64,000 bases of DNA, from contig NZ_JASEEQ010000010.1 of NCBI RefSeq assembly GCF_030019515.1, positions 62,001-126,000 of the forward strand, in the 5' to 3' direction. Below the pieces are notes generated by a model, which worked only from the letters and a program-made list of their open reading frames with translations, was not told the origin of the DNA and searched no databases. Below, one piece after another: positions 17,965 to 26,744 of this stretch. Numbering within the stretch: position 1 is the stretch's first letter; every line of letters begins with the position of its first letter. The stretch comes from Nocardioides sp. GTDB lineage: Bacteria; Actinomycetota; Actinomycetes; Propionibacteriales; Nocardioidaceae. The translations under genes were made by a program, and so were the position numbers.

Positions 17965-18078
17965 CCGCCCATCCTTGCACTTCCGCACAACGTGTCCACA
18001 CCGGCCTCCGGCCTACTCGTGGGTCACCTTCGGGCGATCCGCCGAGGGTTCGCTCGGGTTGTTGGCACACTGGTCCGC

Positions 18079-18447
18079 ATGTCATGGATGGACCGGTTCC
18101 GGCGCAGCTCGGGCCAGAAGATGCGGCGCCCGGCGCGGGACGCCTTCCGGACCGGCTCGACCCGGGTGCGGGCGTCGGACTCGGTGGACCTCGAGCACCT
18201 GCACTCGTGGGTGACCGAGCGGCGCGGCGTGGAGGGCTTCGTCGAGCCACGCACGGCCGTCAGCGACGTGACCCTGCTGCTGGTCGCCCACGACGGTGAG
18301 TGGACCCGGCGCCGGGTCCCCTCCGTCGGCTGGGCGCACGACTTCTGCAACCGCCAGCAGATCCCCTCCTACGACGCCGCGGTCGTCGGCATCCCGCAGC
18401 GGATGCGGGACTACAACCGGCGCAAGAAGCTCGAGGGCGGGCTCTGA
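18079..18447 (+). CDS. Conserved actinobacterial hypothetical protein
   Basis: 122 residues from ATG 18079 (MSWMDRFRRSSGQKMRRP). No enzyme motif is recognised. A basic N-terminal 30 residues are followed by a compact domain with LEHLHSWVTERRGVEGFVEP, VTLLLVAHDGEWTRRRVP and a C-terminal DAAVVGIPQRMRDYNRRKKLEGGL. Short cytoplasmic proteins with this ending are common in actinobacteria and are sometimes annotated loosely as oxidoreductases, which the sequence does not support. Divergent from lpdA and convergent with pepA. Confidence 0.75.
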   Translation: MSWMDRFRRSSGQKMRRPARDAFRTGSTRVRASDSVDLEHLHSWVTERRGVEGFVEPRTAVSDVTLLLVAHDGEWTRRRVPSVGWAHDFCNRQQIPSYDAAVVGIPQRMRDYNRRKKLEGGL

Positions 18448-18460
18448 CCCTGCCGGGGTC

Positions 18461-18489
18461 GCGAGGCTCGCTCCGCTCGCACCTCGACC
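18461..18489. repeat. Dispersed GAGGCTCGCTCCGCTCGCACCTCGAC repeat, intergenic copy
   Basis: Intergenic copy between the gene ending at 18447 and pepA. Its reverse complement recurs inside the lhr gene at 48427-48455 with near identity. The element is itself partly palindromic (CGAGGcTCGCTCCGCTCGCaCCTCG). Confidence 0.75.
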
Positions 18490-18493
18490 GCCG

Positions 18494-19996
18494 TCAGCTG
18501 GACAGTGCCCGGGCGTAGTCGACCAGGGTGGCGACGGCGACGCCGGTGCCACCGGCGGTGACGTGACCCCAGGCGCTGCCGGAGTTGAACGACGGCCCGG
18601 CGATGTCGAGGTGCGCCCAGGGGAGCCCGGCGGTGAACTCGCGCAGGAACGCCGCGGCGAACAGCCCGCCGCCCCAGCGGATCCAGTCGTGCTGCGCCAG
18701 GTCGGCGATCTTGCTGGACGTGATCCGCTCCCGCATCGACTCGGGGATCGGCATCGGCCACATCTCCTCGCCGGCTGCCGCGGCGGCCGCGAGCACGTCG
18801 TCGACGACGTCCGCCGAACCGAGCACGCCGCTGACCCGGTCGCCCAGGGCGACCACCATGTGGCCGGTCAGGGTGGCCACGTCGATGACGACGTCCGGCT
18901 TCGCCTCGGTCGCGCGCACCAGTGCGTCGGCGAGCACCAGCCGGCCCTCGGCGTCGGTGTTGAGCACCTCGACCGTGGTGCCGCCGTACATCGAGAGCAC
19001 GTCGCCGGGCCGGGTGGCCGACCCGGACAGCATGTTCTCGGCCATCGGCGCGTACGTCGACACCCGCACCGGCAGGCCCAGCCGGGCGATCGCGAAGGTC
19101 GCCTGCACGACCGCCGCGGCGCCGGCCATGTCCGACTTCATCTCGCTCATGCTCTGCGCGGGCTTGATGGTCAGCCCCCCGGAGTCGAAGGTAATGCCCT
19201 TGCCGACCAGCGCGAGGTGCTGCTTGGCGCCCTTCGGTGCGTAGCTCAGCTCGACCAGCCGGGGCGGCGCCGAGGAGCCGGCGCCCACGCCGAGGATGCC
19301 GCCGCAGCCGAGCTCGGCGAGCTCCTTCTCGTCGAGGACCCGGATCGAGACCTTCGGGGCGCCGCGGCCCTTGGTCAGCACCCGGGTCGCCTCGGCGACC
19401 GTGTCGGCGAAGGCGGGCGGGGTCAGGTCGCCCGGCGGGGTGTTCACCCAGTCGCGCGTGGCTGCGACGGCCGCGGTGACGATCCGGGCCTCCTCGAAGG
19501 CCGCGACCACCTCCTTCTTGCGGGCGGCCCCGCTGAGCACGACCACGTCCGCCGGGGTGTCCTTCGCCTCCGGGCTCCGCTTCTTGTACGTCGTGAACGT
19601 GTAGCCGCCCAGCTCATAGCCCTCGGTCACCGCGCGGACCTGCTCCGGGGTGCCCGCGGGCAGCGCGAGCGCGACGGAGGCGGCGTTGGTGACCGCCCGG
19701 GCGGCGACGCCCGCGCCCCGTCGCACGGCGTCGGCGCCGGGGGTGCCGCCGAGCCCGACCAGCACCAGCAGCGGCGACGCGACCATCCCGTGGGTGGGGA
19801 CCTTGACGGCCTCGCCGGCCTTGCCCGTCACGCCGAGGGTCGCGAGCAGCGGGCGCAGCTTGCGGCCGTAGGCGGACGCGACCTCCTCGCCGCCGTCGGC
19901 GAGGGCCGGGCCCTTGGCGCCTTGGACGACCCCCACCACCAACGCATCGCTGCGGGTCTTGGCGGGGCTGGCGCTGCGCAGGGTGTACGACGTCAC
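18494..19996 (-). CDS. pepA: Leucyl aminopeptidase (M17)
   Basis: 500 residues from GTG 19996. Cytosolic hexameric aminopeptidase with two metal ions. Signature segments: VGKGITFDSGGLTIKP (metal-binding lysine and aspartate), MKSDMAGAAAVV, and NTDAEGRLVLADAL with the catalytic arginine. An N-terminal Rossmann-like domain occupies about 1-160 with QGAKGPALADGGEEVAS. Length and motif order are normal. It is divergent from gcvT with a 41-base gap, so their promoters must overlap. Confidence 0.96.
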   Translation of the reverse strand: MTSYTLRSASPAKTRSDALVVGVVQGAKGPALADGGEEVASAYGRKLRPLLATLGVTGKAGEAVKVPTHGMVASPLLVLVGLGGTPGADAVRRGAGVAARAVTNAASVALALPAGTPEQVRAVTEGYELGGYTFTTYKKRSPEAKDTPADVVVLSGAARKKEVVAAFEEARIVTAAVAATRDWVNTPPGDLTPPAFADTVAEATRVLTKGRGAPKVSIRVLDEKELAELGCGGILGVGAGSSAPPRLVELSYAPKGAKQHLALVGKGITFDSGGLTIKPAQSMSEMKSDMAGAAAVVQATFAIARLGLPVRVSTYAPMAENMLSGSATRPGDVLSMYGGTTVEVLNTDAEGRLVLADALVRATEAKPDVVIDVATLTGHMVVALGDRVSGVLGSADVVDDVLAAAAAAGEEMWPMPIPESMRERITSSKIADLAQHDWIRWGGGLFAAAFLREFTAGLPWAHLDIAGPSFNSGSAWGHVTAGGTGVAVATLVDYARALSS

Positions 19997-20037
19997 CGGG
20001 GCAGGATAGTCCGGGTCGCTGAGGTAGGTTCGCGGCC

Positions 20038-21153
20038 ATGGTGGACAGCCACGATCAGGAGCTGCGCTCCCCGCTTCACGCCCGTCACGAGGCCCTCGGG
20101 GCCAAGTTCGCCGCCTTCGGTGGTTGGTCGATGCCGTTGGAGTACCCCTCCGGCGTCGTGAAGGAGCACACGGCGGTGCGCGAGTCGGTCGGCATCTTCG
20201 ACGTCAGCCATCTCGGCAAGGCCGTGGTGGAGGGCCCGGGTGCCGCCGCGTTCGTCAACCGCACGCTGACCAACGACCTCGACCGGATCGGTCCCGGCCA
20301 GGCGCAGTACACGCTGTGCTGCGACGACGCGACCGGGGGTGTGGTGGACGACCTGATCGTCTACCTGCACGCCGAGGACCGGGTGCTGCTGGTGCCGAAC
20401 GCCGCCAACACCGCCGAGGTCGTACGCCGTCTCGCGGGGGCCGCCCCGGACCGCGTGAGCGTCACCGACCGGCACCGCGACTTCGTGGTGCTCGCCGTGC
20501 AGGGCACCCGCTCGGACGAGGTGCTGGCCAAGGTCGGGCTGCCGACCGGGCACGACTACATGTCCTTCGTCGAGGAGACGTTCGACGACGAGAGCGTCGT
20601 CGTCTGCCGCACCGGCTACACCGGCGAGCGCGGCTACGAGCTGATCGCCCCGAACGCGGTCGCCGAGCCGCTCTGGGACGCGCTGCTCGCCGCGGGCGAG
20701 GAGTTCGGGATCCTGCCCTGCGGGTTGGGTGCTCGCGACACGCTGCGCACGGAGATGGGCTACCCGCTCCACGGCCAGGACATCTCCCTCTCGGTCACCC
20801 CGAACGAGGCGCGCCTGGGCTGGGCGGTCGGCTGGCGCAAGGACGCGTTCTGGGGGCGCGACGTGCTCACCGCCGAGAAGGCGGCCGGCCCGAAGCGTGT
20901 GCTCCGTGGCCTGGTCGCGACCGGCCGCGGCATCCCGCGGCCGCACATGAGCGTGAGCCTCACGCCCGACGTACTGCTCGGCGAGGTCACCTCGGGGACG
21001 TTCTCGCCGACCCTGCGCAAGGGTGTCGGCCTGGCGCTGATCCCGTCCTTCGTCGACCCGGAGGCCGAGGTGGGCGTCGACATCCGCGGCCGTCGGGAGG
21101 TCTTCCAGCTCGTGAAGCCGCCGTTCCTCGACCCGTCCGTGCGGGAGGAGTGA
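20038..21153 (+). CDS. gcvT: Aminomethyltransferase, glycine cleavage T protein
   Basis: 371 residues from ATG 20038. Transfers the methylene group from the lipoyl arm of GcvH to tetrahydrofolate during glycine breakdown. Motifs: [56 protein letters not shown] with the folate-binding glutamate region, and [21 protein letters not shown]. No gcvH or gcvP is in the window. The next gene starts two bases after its stop, suggesting co-expression. Fits with the lipoate genes to its left. Confidence 0.96.
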   Translation: MVDSHDQELRSPLHARHEALGAKFAAFGGWSMPLEYPSGVVKEHTAVRESVGIFDVSHLGKAVVEGPGAAAFVNRTLTNDLDRIGPGQAQYTLCCDDATGGVVDDLIVYLHAEDRVLLVPNAANTAEVVRRLAGAAPDRVSVTDRHRDFVVLAVQGTRSDEVLAKVGLPTGHDYMSFVEETFDDESVVVCRTGYTGERGYELIAPNAVAEPLWDALLAAGEEFGILPCGLGARDTLRTEMGYPLHGQDISLSVTPNEARLGWAVGWRKDAFWGRDVLTAEKAAGPKRVLRGLVATGRGIPRPHMSVSLTPDVLLGEVTSGTFSPTLRKGVGLALIPSFVDPEAEVGVDIRGRREVFQLVKPPFLDPSVREE

Positions 21154-21154
21154 G

Positions 21155-21412
21155 ATGAACCTGCCCGAGCAGCCGGCCACCTTCCGCCCGCCGTCGCCGA
21201 CCGAGCGCCCCTGGTGGTGGCGGCTCGAGAACGCCGCCGGTGACGAGGTGGCCGTCGGACCGGACCTCGCCGGTGAGCGGTTCGCGAGCCAGGCGGACGC
21301 CGAGTCCTGGGTCGGGGAGACCTGGCCGGACCTGGCCGCCGAGGGCGTCGACGCGGTCACCCTCTTCGAGCACGAGCGCCGCGTCTACGGGCCGATGTCC
21401 CTGCACGCTTGA
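21155..21412 (+). CDS. Small hypothetical protein downstream of gcvT
   Basis: 85 residues, Trp-rich and acidic: ERPWWWRLENAAGDEVAV, then RFASQADAESWVGETWPDL and VDAVTLFEHERRVYGPMSLHA. The pattern of one short beta strand, a helix bearing AESWVGE and a final strand recalls small actinobacterial DUF-type proteins with no known role. Its ATG follows the gcvT stop by one base, so the two are probably translated from one mRNA. No catalytic motif, signal or membrane segment is seen. Confidence 0.75.
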   Translation: MNLPEQPATFRPPSPTERPWWWRLENAAGDEVAVGPDLAGERFASQADAESWVGETWPDLAAEGVDAVTLFEHERRVYGPMSLHA

Positions 21413-21446
21413 CGAGGTCTGGCCCGCGAAGGACGGTCGGAGAAGG

Positions 21447-23006
21447 ATGTCGTTCATGCGGAACGACGCCGACTTCGCCGCCTACCTGGCGGCCCGCTGG
21501 CCGTTCCTGCTGCGCTCGCTGCTGCTGATCGGCTGCCTGCCCGGCGAGGCGGAGGACGTCGCCCGGACCGGCCTGGCCCGGTGCTACGCCGCCTGGGACG
21601 AGGTGCTCCAGACCGACGACGTCGACGCGTGCGTCTACCGCGTGGTCCTCGACGTCTGGCACCGCCGTAAGCGACCGCCGACGGCATCGGTCGAGCCAGC
21701 GCCCGTGCCCGGACCCGAGCCCGCATCGGCCCCTGCGTCGGACCCTGCGTCCGAGCCGGGGACCCGGGCCCCCGAGGTCCTCGACCCTGCCGAGCTGCGC
21801 CGGCGGCTCGAGGCGCGGCTCGCCGAGCTCACACCGGGGGACCGCGAGGCCGTCGTGCTGCACCTCGTGGCCGGCCTGTCCGAGACCCAGGTCGCCGACG
21901 TCCTGGAGCGGCCGGCCCAGCCGATCCGGACTCCCGTGCCCGCCGAGGACCTCCGGATCGTCAGCGAGTCGATCGACGTGCTCGCCCCGCCCCTCGACGA
22001 CGTCGTCGCGGAGGCGCGCGCCCAGCGGCGCCGGCGCCGGCGGACCATCGTGGCCTCGGTCGCCGCGGCCGCCGTCGTCGTCGCGGGCGCCGGCTGGGGG
22101 CTGTCCCGACCGTCCGCCGAGGCGCCCGCGGACACCCCACGGGTCGTCGTGCGCCAGCCCAACCCGGTCGACGTGCCGTGGTACGCCGGCGGCCTGCTGC
22201 ACCTGGCCGCGGTGACGATCCGGATGCCAGCGGTGGGCGACCTGGCTGCGGTCGACGACGGAGCCGCCTTCACCGACACCGACGGGGCGGTCTGGTTCGC
22301 CGCCGGCGACGGGGTAGTCACCGGGATCGGCCGGACCACGCCCGGCGCGCGGATCGCGGTGTCGGACCAAACCGACTGGGCTGCGTGGGTCGACCCCTCC
22401 GCCGACGTACCGCGTCTCGTCGTGCACGACCTGGCGTCGGGCCGCGACACCACGCTGGACCTGCCCGGGTCGGCCTCGGTGCTGGCCGTCGACCAGGACC
22501 GGGTCTACTTCGCGACGCCCGAGGGGGACTTCGAGTGGAGCCCCGGGGAGGAGCCGGTGCGCCTGGACCGCACGGGGCTGCTGGACGTGGAGTCGGGCAG
22601 CCGGGTGTACGCCGACGCCCGTGGGATCGAGATCGTGCAGGTGATCTTCAGCGTCGCCAACCTGCGCCCGGGGGTCGGCGCCCTGCTCTCACCCGGCGGC
22701 AACTTCGTGCTGAGCCGCGCCGGCGACGGCTCGGCGCCCTTCCGGCCGCTGCTGTACGACGCGCGCACCGGCGAGCGGATGCGCTCCGGGCTGGCCGCGG
22801 GAGAGCTGGCGCTGGACGCGACGTTCGGCCCCAACCACACGGTGAGCTACCTGGTGGCGCCCCGCTCCGAGCTCGGCGCCCCGCCCGCCGTGGACGGCAA
22901 CACCGAGCCGCTGGTCGTACTGCGCACCTGCGACCTGGCCCCGGTCGTGTGCCACGACGTGATCCCGCTGGCGCGCCCGGGCGAGCGGCCCCTGCTCGGT
23001 CACTGA
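21447..23006 (+). CDS. SigE-family sigma-factor-like domain fused to a membrane-anchored extracytoplasmic domain
   Basis: 519 residues from ATG 21447, preceded by GAGAAGG. Residues 8-75 match sigma region 2 of the SigE family (DFAAYLAARWPFLLRSLLLI, AEDVARTGLARCYAAW). A Pro/Ala/Glu linker follows, then a shortened region 4 at about 115-154 (LAELTPGDREAVVLHLVAGL) in which the normal recognition helix and basic tail are absent. Six arginines and a hydrophobic segment (about 200-219) form a membrane anchor. The remaining 300 residues read as repeated beta strands with a propeller feel. Probably no longer a conventional sigma factor; function unknown. Confidence 0.7.
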   Translation: MSFMRNDADFAAYLAARWPFLLRSLLLIGCLPGEAEDVARTGLARCYAAWDEVLQTDDVDACVYRVVLDVWHRRKRPPTASVEPAPVPGPEPASAPASDPASEPGTRAPEVLDPAELRRRLEARLAELTPGDREAVVLHLVAGLSETQVADVLERPAQPIRTPVPAEDLRIVSESIDVLAPPLDDVVAEARAQRRRRRRTIVASVAAAAVVVAGAGWGLSRPSAEAPADTPRVVVRQPNPVDVPWYAGGLLHLAAVTIRMPAVGDLAAVDDGAAFTDTDGAVWFAAGDGVVTGIGRTTPGARIAVSDQTDWAAWVDPSADVPRLVVHDLASGRDTTLDLPGSASVLAVDQDRVYFATPEGDFEWSPGEEPVRLDRTGLLDVESGSRVYADARGIEIVQVIFSVANLRPGVGALLSPGGNFVLSRAGDGSAPFRPLLYDARTGERMRSGLAAGELALDATFGPNHTVSYLVAPRSELGAPPAVDGNTEPLVVLRTCDLAPVVCHDVIPLARPGERPLLGH

Positions 23007-23028
23007 CGGGCTCCGGCAGACTCGGGTC

Positions 23029-23856
23029 ATGGTGATGCGCTTCAGCCAGGTCGACGTGTTCTCCACCGGGCCGCTGCTCGGCAACCCGGTCGCGGTCGTG
23101 CACGACGCCGACGGGGTGACCGACGAGCAGATGGCCGCGTTCGCGCGGTGGACGAACCTCTCCGAGACGACGTTCCTGCTCCGGCCGACCCAGGCCGGGG
23201 CCGACTACCGCCTGCGGATCTGGACCCCGGGTGGCGAGCTGCCGTTCGCCGGGCACCCGACGCTGGGCAGCGCGCACGCGTGGCTCGAGGCCGGCGGGGT
23301 CCCGGCCGCCGACGACCTGGTCGTCCAGGAGTGCGGCGCCGGGCTGGTCGAGCTCCGGCGTGGCGCGACCCTCGCGTTCGCCGCGCCGCCGCTCACCCGG
23401 TCCGGCCCGGTCGACGAGGCCGACCTGGACGCGATCGCCGTCGCCCTGCGACTGACCCGCGCCGACCTCGTCGACGCCGCCTGGATCGACAACGGGCCCG
23501 GCTGGGTCGGCGTCCTGCTCGCTGACGCCGACACGGTGCTCGGGCTGCGCCCGGACTGGGCGGCGTTCGGCGACCTCCAGATCGGCGTCGTGGGCGCCTA
23601 CCCGGCGGGTGGTCCGGCGGACGTCGAGGTGCGCGCGTTCTGCCCGGACCTGGGCATCACCGAGGACCCGGTGACCGGCTCCCTGAACGCCGGGATCGGC
23701 CAGTGGCTGGCCGGCGACCGGCTCCCCGCGAGGTACGTCGCGTCCCAGGGCTCGGCGCTGCTGCGCGCCGGGCGGGTGCACGTGGTGAAGGAGGGGCAGA
23801 CGGTGTGGGTCGGCGGCGACACCCGGACCACGATCACCGGCTCCGTGGACCTCTGA
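23029..23856 (+). CDS. PhzF-family isomerase
   Basis: 275 residues from ATG 23029, with ATG 23035 a possible start. PhzF proteins have a diaminopimelate-epimerase fold and catalyse proton shifts. Signature segments: [20 protein letters not shown], the catalytic glutamate in [28 protein letters not shown] and the C-terminal half motif [18 protein letters not shown]. Length is normal. It stands alone, with no phenazine genes nearby, so it is a general family member of unknown substrate. It ends 16 bases before thyA. Confidence 0.92.
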   Translation: MVMRFSQVDVFSTGPLLGNPVAVVHDADGVTDEQMAAFARWTNLSETTFLLRPTQAGADYRLRIWTPGGELPFAGHPTLGSAHAWLEAGGVPAADDLVVQECGAGLVELRRGATLAFAAPPLTRSGPVDEADLDAIAVALRLTRADLVDAAWIDNGPGWVGVLLADADTVLGLRPDWAAFGDLQIGVVGAYPAGGPADVEVRAFCPDLGITEDPVTGSLNAGIGQWLAGDRLPARYVASQGSALLRAGRVHVVKEGQTVWVGGDTRTTITGSVDL

Positions 23857-23872
23857 CCACTACGCTCGAGAC

Positions 23873-24679
23873 GTGCGGGCCTACCTCGACCTCCTCCAGC
23901 GCGTCCTCGACGAGGGCGTTCCCAAGGACGACCGCACCGGCACCGGGACGCTGAGCGTCTTCGGCCACCAGATGCGGTTCGACCTGAACCCCGACACCGG
24001 GGGAGGCTTCCCCCTGGTCACCACCAAGAAGGTCCACACCCGCTCGGTCTTCGGGGAGCTGCTGTGGTTCCTGCGCGGGGACACGAACGTGAAGTGGCTC
24101 CAGGACCGCGGCATCACGATCTGGGACGAGTGGGCCGACGAGCACGGCGACCTCGGACCGGTCTACGGCTACCAGTGGCGCTCCTGGCCGACCCCCGACG
24201 GTCGACACGTCGACCAGATCGCCCAGGTGGTCCAGCAGATCCACGACTTCCCCGACTCGCGGCGCCACGTCGTGTCGGCGTGGAACGTCGCCGACATCCC
24301 CGACATGGCGCTCGCCCCGTGCCACACGATGTTCCAGTTCTACGTCGCGGGCGGAAGGCTCAGCTGCCAGCTCTACCAGCGCTCCGCGGACGTCTTCCTC
24401 GGCGTCCCGTTCAACATCGCGTCGTACGCCCTCCTCACCCACATGGTCGCGCAGGTGACGGGCCTCGAGGTCGGCGACTTCGTGCACACCCTCGGTGACA
24501 CCCACCTCTACTCCAACCACCTCGACCAGGCCCGGCTCCAGCTCACCCGCGAGCCGCGGCCGCTGCCCCGGCTGGTGCTCGACCCGTCGGTCACCGAGCT
24601 CGACGCGTTCGACCTCGAGCACATCGCGGTCGAGGGCTACGACCCGCATCCCGGGATCAAGGCGCCGATCGCCGTATGA
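23873..24679 (+). CDS. thyA: Thymidylate synthase (ThyA)
   Basis: 268 residues from GTG 23873. Converts dUMP to dTMP using methylene-tetrahydrofolate, giving dihydrofolate. Motifs: [42 protein letters not shown], and the active site [12 protein letters not shown] with the nucleophilic cysteine, then [19 protein letters not shown]. Length matches E. coli ThyA. Its stop overlaps the ATG of folA (ATGA at 24676-24679), coupling production of the enzyme that regenerates its folate cofactor. Confidence 0.97.
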   Translation: MRAYLDLLQRVLDEGVPKDDRTGTGTLSVFGHQMRFDLNPDTGGGFPLVTTKKVHTRSVFGELLWFLRGDTNVKWLQDRGITIWDEWADEHGDLGPVYGYQWRSWPTPDGRHVDQIAQVVQQIHDFPDSRRHVVSAWNVADIPDMALAPCHTMFQFYVAGGRLSCQLYQRSADVFLGVPFNIASYALLTHMVAQVTGLEVGDFVHTLGDTHLYSNHLDQARLQLTREPRPLPRLVLDPSVTELDAFDLEHIAVEGYDPHPGIKAPIAV

Positions 24680-25158
24680 CCCCCGGCGGCAAGCGCGTCG
24701 TCCTCGTCGCCGCCGTGGCGCGCAACCGCGTGATCGGCGACGGCCCCGACATCCCCTGGCAGCTGCCGGGGGAGCAGCGGCTGTTCAAGGGGCTGACCTG
24801 GGGGCACATCCTGGTGATGGGCCGCGCGACCTACGAGTCGATCGGCCGGCCGCTGCCCGGGCGCACCACGATCGTGCTCACCCGGTCCCCGGACTGGTCG
24901 GCCGAAGGGGTGCTCGTCGCCCACGACCTCACCGCCGCCCTGGCCCTGGCCGACACCCTCGACGGCGAGGTGATGATCGCCGGCGGCGGTCAGGTGTACG
25001 CCGCCGCGCTGCCGGTCGCCGACGAGCAGGTGCTCAGTGAGGTCGACCTGGAGCCGGCGGGTGACGCGCTCTACCCGGAGTTCGATCGCCGCGAGTGGCG
25101 CGAGACCGCCCGCGAGCACCACGAGGGGTACGACCGCGTGGTGCTTGTCCGGGCCTGA
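24676..25158 (+). CDS. folA: Dihydrofolate reductase
   Basis: 160 residues from ATG 24676. Reduces dihydrofolate from ThyA with NADPH. Motifs: [25 protein letters not shown] including the substrate-binding Asp-Ile-Pro-Trp, [20 protein letters not shown], and [13 protein letters not shown]. Normal length. Overlaps thyA by four bases, a common actinobacterial pair. Confidence 0.97.
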   Translation: MTPGGKRVVLVAAVARNRVIGDGPDIPWQLPGEQRLFKGLTWGHILVMGRATYESIGRPLPGRTTIVLTRSPDWSAEGVLVAHDLTAALALADTLDGEVMIAGGGQVYAAALPVADEQVLSEVDLEPAGDALYPEFDRREWRETAREHHEGYDRVVLVRA

Positions 25159-25171
25159 CAGGCTGGCGGCC

Positions 25172-26095
25172 ATGGAGCTGCGCGTCTTCACCGAACCCCA
25201 GCAGGGAGCCACCTTCGACGACCTGGCCCGGGTCGCCCAGGAGGCCGAGCGCCTCGGCTTCGGGGCGTTCTTCCGGTCCGACCACTACCTCGGCATGGGC
25301 ACCGAGGGGCTGCCCGGTCCGAGCGACGCCTGGGTGACGCTGGCGGGCCTGGCCCGGGAGACCGAGACGATCCGGCTCGGGACGATGATGACCAGCGCGA
25401 CGTTCCGCCTGCCCGGGCCGCTGGCGATCGCGGTCGCGAACGTCGACCAGATGAGCGGCGGGCGCGTCGAGCTCGGTATCGGTGCCGGCTGGTTCGAGGC
25501 CGAGCACACGTCGTACGGCATCCCGTTCCCCGGAACCGCCGAGCGGTTCGACCGGTTCGAGGAGCAGCTCGCCATCATCACCGGGCTGTGGGCGACCCCG
25601 GCGGGGGAGCGGTTCGAGTTCGAGGGCGTGCACTACCGGCTCGCGGACTCCCCGGCGCTGCCCAAGCCGGTGCAGTCCGCCCCTCCGGTGCTGGTGGGCG
25701 GCCTCGGCAAGCGCCGTACGCCGGAGCTGGCGGCGCGCTACGCCGACGAGTTCAACCTGCCGTTCGTCGACGAGGCGACCACGGCGGCGCAGTTCGCGCG
25801 GGTGCGCGAGGCGTGCACGGCGCAGGGCCGCGACCCCGGGACGATGACCTGGTCCAACGCGCTGGTGCTGTGCGTGGGCGCCGACGAGGCGGAGGTCGGC
25901 CATCGCGCCGCGGCCATCGGTCGCGAGCCCGCGGAGCTGCGCGCCAACGGGCTGGCCGGCACACCGGCCGAGGTGGTCGACAAGATCGGGCGGTACGCCG
26001 AGCTCGGCGCGCAGCGGATCTACCTGCAGGTCCTGGACCTGGCCGACCTCGACCACCTGCGGCTGGTGGCCGCGGAGGTCATGCCGCACGTGTGA
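25172..26095 (+). CDS. LLM-class F420-dependent oxidoreductase
   Basis: 307 residues from ATG 25172. Luciferase-like TIM-barrel protein of the TIGR03560 kind. Visible are the N-terminal strand ELRVFTEPQQGATFDDLARV, FFRSDHYLGMG, ETIRLGTMMTSATFRLPGPLA, MSGGRVELGIGAGWFEAEH and PPVLVGGLGKRRTPELAARYAD. Such actinobacterial members usually bind coenzyme F420 rather than FMN; the substrate cannot be read from the sequence. It starts 13 bases after folA and may share its transcript. It faces the convergent flavodoxin gene. Confidence 0.88.
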   Translation: MELRVFTEPQQGATFDDLARVAQEAERLGFGAFFRSDHYLGMGTEGLPGPSDAWVTLAGLARETETIRLGTMMTSATFRLPGPLAIAVANVDQMSGGRVELGIGAGWFEAEHTSYGIPFPGTAERFDRFEEQLAIITGLWATPAGERFEFEGVHYRLADSPALPKPVQSAPPVLVGGLGKRRTPELAARYADEFNLPFVDEATTAAQFARVREACTAQGRDPGTMTWSNALVLCVGADEAEVGHRAAAIGREPAELRANGLAGTPAEVVDKIGRYAELGAQRIYLQVLDLADLDHLRLVAAEVMPHV

Positions 26096-26119
26096 CTCGG
26101 CCGTCCCGGCCCGGCGTGC

Positions 26120-26632
26120 TCAGGCCAGCGTGGAGGCGGAGAGCTCGGCGGCGATCTGGTGCGCCCAGTGGTCGATGTCGACCCAGTCCCGGAGGTCGCC
26201 CGACCGCAGCACCCGCCGACGCGACGGCGCCAGCCGCAGGACCTGGTCGAGCAGGTCCAGGCGTCGTACGACGAGGGCCCCGCCGAAGGCCGCACGGTCC
26301 CGCGCGCCCAGCATCTCGGCGTACCGGTCCAGGTCGGTCGGTGCGTCCGTCGGCGGCGGGCTGTCCGCGAGCATGCCGCTGCTGAACAGCCACACCGGCC
26401 GGTCGACGAGAGTGGCGCGGTGCTGCTCCGCGAACGCCGTGGCCTGCTCCATCCAGTGACCGCGGTAGACCGAGCTGCCCAGCACCACCGCGTCGTGGTC
26501 GCGGACGTCGCCGGCCGCGGCCGCCGGGCGGACCCGGACGTCGTGTCCGGCGACCGAGAGCACGGCTCCGATCTGCTGGGCGATCTGGCGCGTCGCGCCG
26601 TACCTGCTGGCGAATGCCACGAGCACAGACAT
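26120..26632 (-). CDS. Flavodoxin-domain protein
   Basis: 170 residues from ATG 26632, preceded by AGGAGG. An N-terminal FMN phosphate loop FASRYGATRQIAQQIG, then VVLGSSVYRGHWMEQA and PVWLFSSGMLAD, place it in the flavodoxin/HemG-like group. C-terminal LRSGDLRDWVDIDHWAHQIA is typical of actinobacterial members. A role as an electron carrier or protoporphyrinogen-oxidase-like enzyme is possible. Two palindromic boxes resembling DevR/DosR sites lie 49-85 bases upstream, in keeping with the frequent presence of flavodoxin-like genes in dormancy regulons. Confidence 0.85.
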   Translation of the reverse strand: MSVLVAFASRYGATRQIAQQIGAVLSVAGHDVRVRPAAAAGDVRDHDAVVLGSSVYRGHWMEQATAFAEQHRATLVDRPVWLFSSGMLADSPPPTDAPTDLDRYAEMLGARDRAAFGGALVVRRLDLLDQVLRLAPSRRRVLRSGDLRDWVDIDHWAHQIAAELSASTLA

Positions 26633-26680
26633 GTTGTCCTCCTGGCGCCCACCCTGCCTGGGCGCCGCCGAGCCGGCACA

Positions 26681-26717
26681 GGGAACAAGGCCCCGCGGCG
26701 ACGGGTCCGAAGGACCC
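26681..26717 (-). promoter_or_regulatory. Two DevR/DosR-like palindromes upstream of the flavodoxin gene
   Basis: On the minus strand GGGTCCTTCGGACCC (26717-26703) is a 6-bp palindrome with a TTC centre, and GGGGCCTTGTTCCC (26694-26681) is a weaker neighbour. Both resemble the GGGACCTTCGGCCC form of actinobacterial DevR/DosR boxes as I remember it. They also lie 28-64 bases before dapA on the other strand, so the target gene is uncertain. Confidence 0.4.
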
Positions 26718-26744
26718 TGCCGGCGGAGCGATAGCCTGTAGGAC

